A DNA stretch of 64,000 bases from Leptothermofonsia sichuanensis E412. GTDB lineage: Bacteria; Cyanobacteriota; Cyanobacteriia; Leptolyngbyales; Leptolyngbyaceae. Position 1 is the first letter of the stretch. Each line of letters starts with the position of its first letter. The position numbers and the translations under genes are program-made. Below the pieces are notes generated by a model, which did no database searches, had not been told where the DNA came from, and was given only the letters and a program-made list of their open reading frames with translations. Positions 61,093 through 64,000 of this stretch are shown in pieces. The stretch is from positions 4,960,001 through 5,024,000 of the forward strand of contig NZ_CP072600.1 of the NCBI RefSeq assembly GCF_019891175.1. Direction: 5' to 3'.

Positions 61093-61620
61093 TTATTTGA
61101 TTTCGACCAGGTTCGCTACAAAGTTGCGTCCCCCATCATGCTTGAAGCCAGCGATCGGTAACGGCATCGGATTTTGCCACCCACTGGGGGATACGCGCAA
61201 CCACTCTAATGGAACTTCAGCAACCAGGTAGGCTTTTTCGCCTGCATTGGCAGGAACCGCTAAAGAGAACTTACATCCCAGACCAATGTGGTTACCCGTT
61301 GCCTGGACAGTGACCGGAGCGTAGCTATCCGGAAATCGGGATCTGGCGGGTTGCCCAGGGACGCGGACAGTTACATAGTTGGGGTCACTCTGCCGCAGAG
61401 TCACCTTGAACTGATTACACTTGACTGGACCATACGCTTTGAGAATTTGGTCAGGGTTTTTAGCCGTAATGGTGCCACTAATGGTGGTTCGGATGTTGAC
61501 ATTTTTAGGTACATCCAGATTTGGAGATAAATTACCAGGACTGGGGATCGGTTGGGCTTGCGCTGCCATTGGTAGCAGGGTCGTTAAGGCAAGCAGCAGG
61601 GGCAAACTATTCACGTTCAT
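61093..61620 (-). CDS. Secreted hypothetical protein
   Basis: 175 residues. Signal peptide MNVNSLPLLLALTTLLPMAAQAQ, cleaved near AQA-QP. The mature part is likely all-beta (NIRTTISGTITAKNPDQILK, CNQFKVTLRQSDPNYVTVRV, LVAEVPLEWLRVSPSGWQNP). Two Cys (VKCNQ, GLGCK) may form a disulfide. No family recognised. Periplasmic or extracellular. Confidence 0.78.
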   Translation of the reverse strand: MNVNSLPLLLALTTLLPMAAQAQPIPSPGNLSPNLDVPKNVNIRTTISGTITAKNPDQILKAYGPVKCNQFKVTLRQSDPNYVTVRVPGQPARSRFPDSYAPVTVQATGNHIGLGCKFSLAVPANAGEKAYLVAEVPLEWLRVSPSGWQNPMPLPIAGFKHDGGRNFVANLVEIK

Positions 61621-61867
61621 ACAGGCTCCTGAATTGTAGTGTTAGGTTAGTTGTGAGTACAACTTCTGACAGTCTTTAACTACAGCCTCTGTGCTCTCTA
61701 TTTTTTAGAGTTGTTTAAAGCTATTGACCTGTTAAGGTGTAAATTTGATGAATATAACAGGTTCTTAGAGCATCAGGTCAGAATTCCAAGAAATCGGATT
61801 TCTTGTGAGAAAGGTAGAAGAAATCCGATTGCCATATCAGTGTTCTAGGGGCTATCCGTTGAGCATC

Positions 61868-63151
61868 TTATTTCATCACTTCACGAACAGCCTCAGCAAT
61901 ATCGGTAGCATAGTTCCCGTTGTAGCGGGAGTTAATCACAACCCCCACGGTGATTCCATTGTTGAAGGTGAAGACCCAGGTATTGATCTCGCCGTTGTTC
62001 CATCTGGCAGGGTGCCAGCCGCCGTGCCCCCAACCTTCCAGACCTTCCCCAAAATTACGCCAGAACAGACCCAGATTTTCGCTGCGCATCTGATCGACTG
62101 TACTTTGCGGCAAGATTTTCTCAGTAAAACTTAGCGTATGCATAAACCGCGCCAGCTCATCCGCAGAGAGATTCCAGCCCTGCGAGCCACAACGCAATGT
62201 CATGTCTCCCCAGTCAATACCGGGTTTCAGGTTGTCCCAGTCGTAATTGCCAGCAAAATACGCACCAGTATCGTCGCCATTATCCTTGACTGACTCATAG
62301 CTAAGGGCTGGACTGGAGGCTGGGGCTTTACAGGTTGCATAAGGAATACCAGCGGAATTCAGTACCATCCGATTGACAATGACTTCATATTGCTTAGCAT
62401 AGTCCTCTTCGGTTTTCGGTTGGCTACCATAGATGCGGGGCAGAATGATGCGCATCAATGCATAGTTTTCATTGGCGTATTTATATACCTTGTTGGCCGG
62501 AGTAATCCCATCGGCAACGCATTTCTTCAAACCGTCAAAGCTGATATTGCAGCCGTTTCCGCTGCGAATGCCACTGGTGTGGCTTAACAGTTCACGGATA
62601 GTAATGGCCTTAAAGTTGGAGCCTAAAGTCCAGTCAGCGGGTAAATACTTTGAAGCTGATTCATCCAGACTAATCCCTTTGCTGGCCATTACTCGCAACA
62701 TTGCTGCGGCTGTAATCGGTTTGCTGACACTAGCGGTTGTGATGCGATCTGTCACTGCCATTGCCCGCTGATTACTGTCAGGGGGAGACTTGCGGGCAAA
62801 ACCACCGGTAGCCGTGGTCTTGACACCTGAGGCGGTCATAATGGTGACCGCATAGCCCACAGATTTGCCATCCATCCGTTTTTTAATCCCTTGGGCGATC
62901 GCTGTAGCGGCCAGAGACTCTTGGATTTTGGGGGTGATTCTCTGCCACCCCTTCGCACCACCCGGGCGTTTTTGACCAGATAGGGGCACTCCAGGCATCA
63001 TCACCGCTGGGTAACGGCTCAAGTCGGCATCGACAAGAGTCCCGGCAGGAACCCGCAGGACAGGAGCGTCAGGATTTGCCCCTGCTACCGAGGTGGTGCC
63101 CAGAGCGACTAGAATACAGGGCAGAGAGAGCCATTTCCGCAAGATTTCCAT
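61868..63151 (-). CDS. Secreted class-C beta-lactamase-fold serine hydrolase
   Basis: 427 residues with a signal peptide (MEILRKWLSLPCILVALGTT...). Penicillin-binding/class-C motifs: TTASVSKPITAAAML (S-x-x-K), KYANENYALM (Y-x-N) and GWGHGGWHPARW (H-x-G near the C-terminus). Preceded by GGFARKSPPDSNQRAMAVTD. Four Cys may form disulfides, for example NGCNISFDGLKKC. Role is a periplasmic or secreted esterase/peptidase; the true substrate is unknown and antibiotic resistance should not be assumed. Confidence 0.9.
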   Translation of the reverse strand: MEILRKWLSLPCILVALGTTSVAGANPDAPVLRVPAGTLVDADLSRYPAVMMPGVPLSGQKRPGGAKGWQRITPKIQESLAATAIAQGIKKRMDGKSVGYAVTIMTASGVKTTATGGFARKSPPDSNQRAMAVTDRITTASVSKPITAAAMLRVMASKGISLDESASKYLPADWTLGSNFKAITIRELLSHTSGIRSGNGCNISFDGLKKCVADGITPANKVYKYANENYALMRIILPRIYGSQPKTEEDYAKQYEVIVNRMVLNSAGIPYATCKAPASSPALSYESVKDNGDDTGAYFAGNYDWDNLKPGIDWGDMTLRCGSQGWNLSADELARFMHTLSFTEKILPQSTVDQMRSENLGLFWRNFGEGLEGWGHGGWHPARWNNGEINTWVFTFNNGITVGVVINSRYNGNYATDIAEAVREVMK

Positions 63152-63330
63152 ATTTCTAGCACCTCTAATGTAACTGATATAACTGTTTTAACTACGTGAT
63201 TGTAGAGGCAGCCCAAGTATTTTTTGGTGATATTTATCACTGCACACAAGCCATTGCCGATCAGGATAGAAGGAGAAGAAATTTAAATTTTTTGGTGTGG
63301 GAAAGGTACCGGGGAAATTGCTGCTTTAAA

Positions 63331-63360
63331 GAAAAATCCTGGCTGAATGTTCAGCCAGGA
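63331..63360 (-). terminator. Terminator of the hli operon
   Basis: TCCTGGCTGAA-TG/CA-TTCAGCCAGGA forms an 11-bp stem. On the minus strand it is followed by TTTTTC. It lies about 108 bp after the stop of the LilA-like gene. The gap 63152-63468 holds no gene. Confidence 0.75.
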
Positions 63361-63468
63361 ATCTATAACCCTTTTTAAGGTTGTGAGGTTACCTCACTCA
63401 ATTGATGAGAAATGATAAGAAACACTTTATCTGCATTAGTTCGACTGGACGGAAACCGTCGCGATCGC

Positions 63469-63714
63469 CTATGCCAGGACATTGCTGAACAATACAGCCC
63501 ATAACACCCCAGCGGTCGCGATCGCCAGCAACAGGTTGGTAAAGAAGCGACCAGCCTCTGCATTAAAGCCCAGTGCCTTATCCTCCTGCCCGGCTGTGAA
63601 AAACAAAGACCAGGCCTGATTTGCACTGATCACCTCGGAGTGAGCATTGAACTCCGGTCTGAAGACAACCGGACCAATCAGATACTTGTTTGGAAAATCA
63701 AAGTCCGTTTTCAT
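63469..63714 (-). CDS. LilA-like small membrane protein of the hli operon
   Basis: 81 residues from ATG with GGAGGGG upstream. N-terminal soluble part (MKTDFDFPNKYLIGPVVFRP, SEVISANQAWSLFFTAGQED) and one C-terminal TM helix (GRFFTNLLLAIATAGVLWAV). In Synechocystis an hli gene (scpD) is co-transcribed with lilA; this order suggests a similar light-stress role. It starts 61 bp after hli. The lilA identity is a proposal. Confidence 0.6.
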   Translation of the reverse strand: MKTDFDFPNKYLIGPVVFRPEFNAHSEVISANQAWSLFFTAGQEDKALGFNAEAGRFFTNLLLAIATAGVLWAVLFSNVLA

Positions 63715-63774
63715 GAGAATCCCCTCCAAAATTACGTTACGTTTACTCGTCCAAACCTTATCGCCAGGCAAAAC

Positions 63775-63984
63775 CTACAGCCCCGTCAGCCAGCCAATCA
63801 CCCCATGCCCGGTGACCGCTTCCAGGATCAAGGCTGCAACAAAACCAATCATGGCCAGGCGTCCATTCAGCTTCTCAGCATGTTCATTGAAGCCAAACCG
63901 CTGAGCCTCATCCACATACATTCTGGGTTCGACGGCATAGACATTGGCGCGTCCACCTTCTTCCATCACCTGTCCACGAACCAT
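63775..63984 (-). CDS. hli: High-light-inducible protein (Hli/Scp)
   Basis: 69 residues from ATG with AAAAGGAGA at a good distance. The single TM helix carries the chlorophyll-binding motif FNEHAEKLNGRLAMIGFVAA (E-x2-N-G-R-x-A-M-I-G-F). Hli proteins protect photosystem II assembly and store or quench chlorophyll under high light or stress in the thylakoid. First gene of a two-gene operon with the LilA-like gene; its promoter lies outside the window. Confidence 0.95.
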   Translation of the reverse strand: MVRGQVMEEGGRANVYAVEPRMYVDEAQRFGFNEHAEKLNGRLAMIGFVAALILEAVTGHGVIGWLTGL

Positions 63985-64000
63985 AGCGTTATCTCCTTTT

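Noticed and set aside
61868-63151. Antibiotic-resistance beta-lactamase
   Set aside because: The motifs are those of the broad serine hydrolase family; nothing supports a resistance role.

Overview
The window is a chromosome segment of a cyanobacterium, most likely filamentous. The signs are many copies of the HIP1 octamer GCGATCGC in the core genes, a high-light-inducible (Hli) protein, a GUN4 domain, a HetZ/PatU pair, an RNase P RNA with short tandem repeats, and heptamer repeats of the CAAAATC type. GC-rich housekeeping genes alternate with AT-richer accessory islands, and the edges of those islands are marked by insertion sequences (IS).

Layout. (1) 1-2345: two copies of one IS630-type element (called IS-A here) sit inside an older, different IS630 transposase gene. 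(2) 2296-11781: a decayed accessory or defence island. It holds a 5'-truncated large protein, a PP-loop PAPS-reductase/DndC-like protein, a DUF4007 protein, three Uma2 (DUF820) nuclease-fold proteins, a PIN toxin with its antitoxin, an XRE regulator with operator-like palindromes, an HNH protein and a dead xisH remnant. (3) 11778-15751: an acyltransferase, then a TPR-GUN4 gene cut by IS-A. (4) 15769-18040: a RiPP locus with a Nif11-type precursor whose core carries two MYG motifs and a radical SAM/SPASM maturase, separated by a 15 x 14 bp tandem repeat. An IS3 element lies upstream. (5) 19688-25571: a nitric-oxide module with a Crp/Fnr regulator, a DNR-type palindrome, a quinol NO reductase gene carrying a frameshift, an RIC repair protein and two membrane proteins. 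(6) 25682-51041: mostly ordinary genes: UbiH-like hydroxylase, orphan ABC ATPase, TgpA-like pseudo-transglutaminase, patU-hetZ, egtB-egtC, two GT4 glycosyltransferases, moaC, tRNA-Arg(ACG), PIN-TRAM protein, hemW, BMP lipoprotein, galT, rnpB and corA. (7) 51357-61030: an IS-rich zone with two further IS-A copies, two copies of a second IS630-type element (IS-B, one nested in IS-A), IS4, IS256 and a vWA-TnpB chimera, around a membrane ClpS-like protein and a VapBC-like pair. (8) 61093-63984: a secreted protein, a class-C beta-lactamase-fold hydrolase and an hli operon.

Working together: the Nif11 precursor and radical SAM enzyme form a candidate spliceotide pathway. The Crp/Fnr protein probably controls the NO genes. 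The PP-loop, DUF4007 and HNH genes look like remains of a sulfur-dependent DNA modification/restriction system. Excising IS-A in silico at its TA restores the reading frame at two sites (1060-2187 and 56481-57608), so those junctions are natural. At two other sites (14623 and 51911) the flanking gene lacks its 5' part, which means either IS-mediated rearrangement or misassembly at identical repeats.
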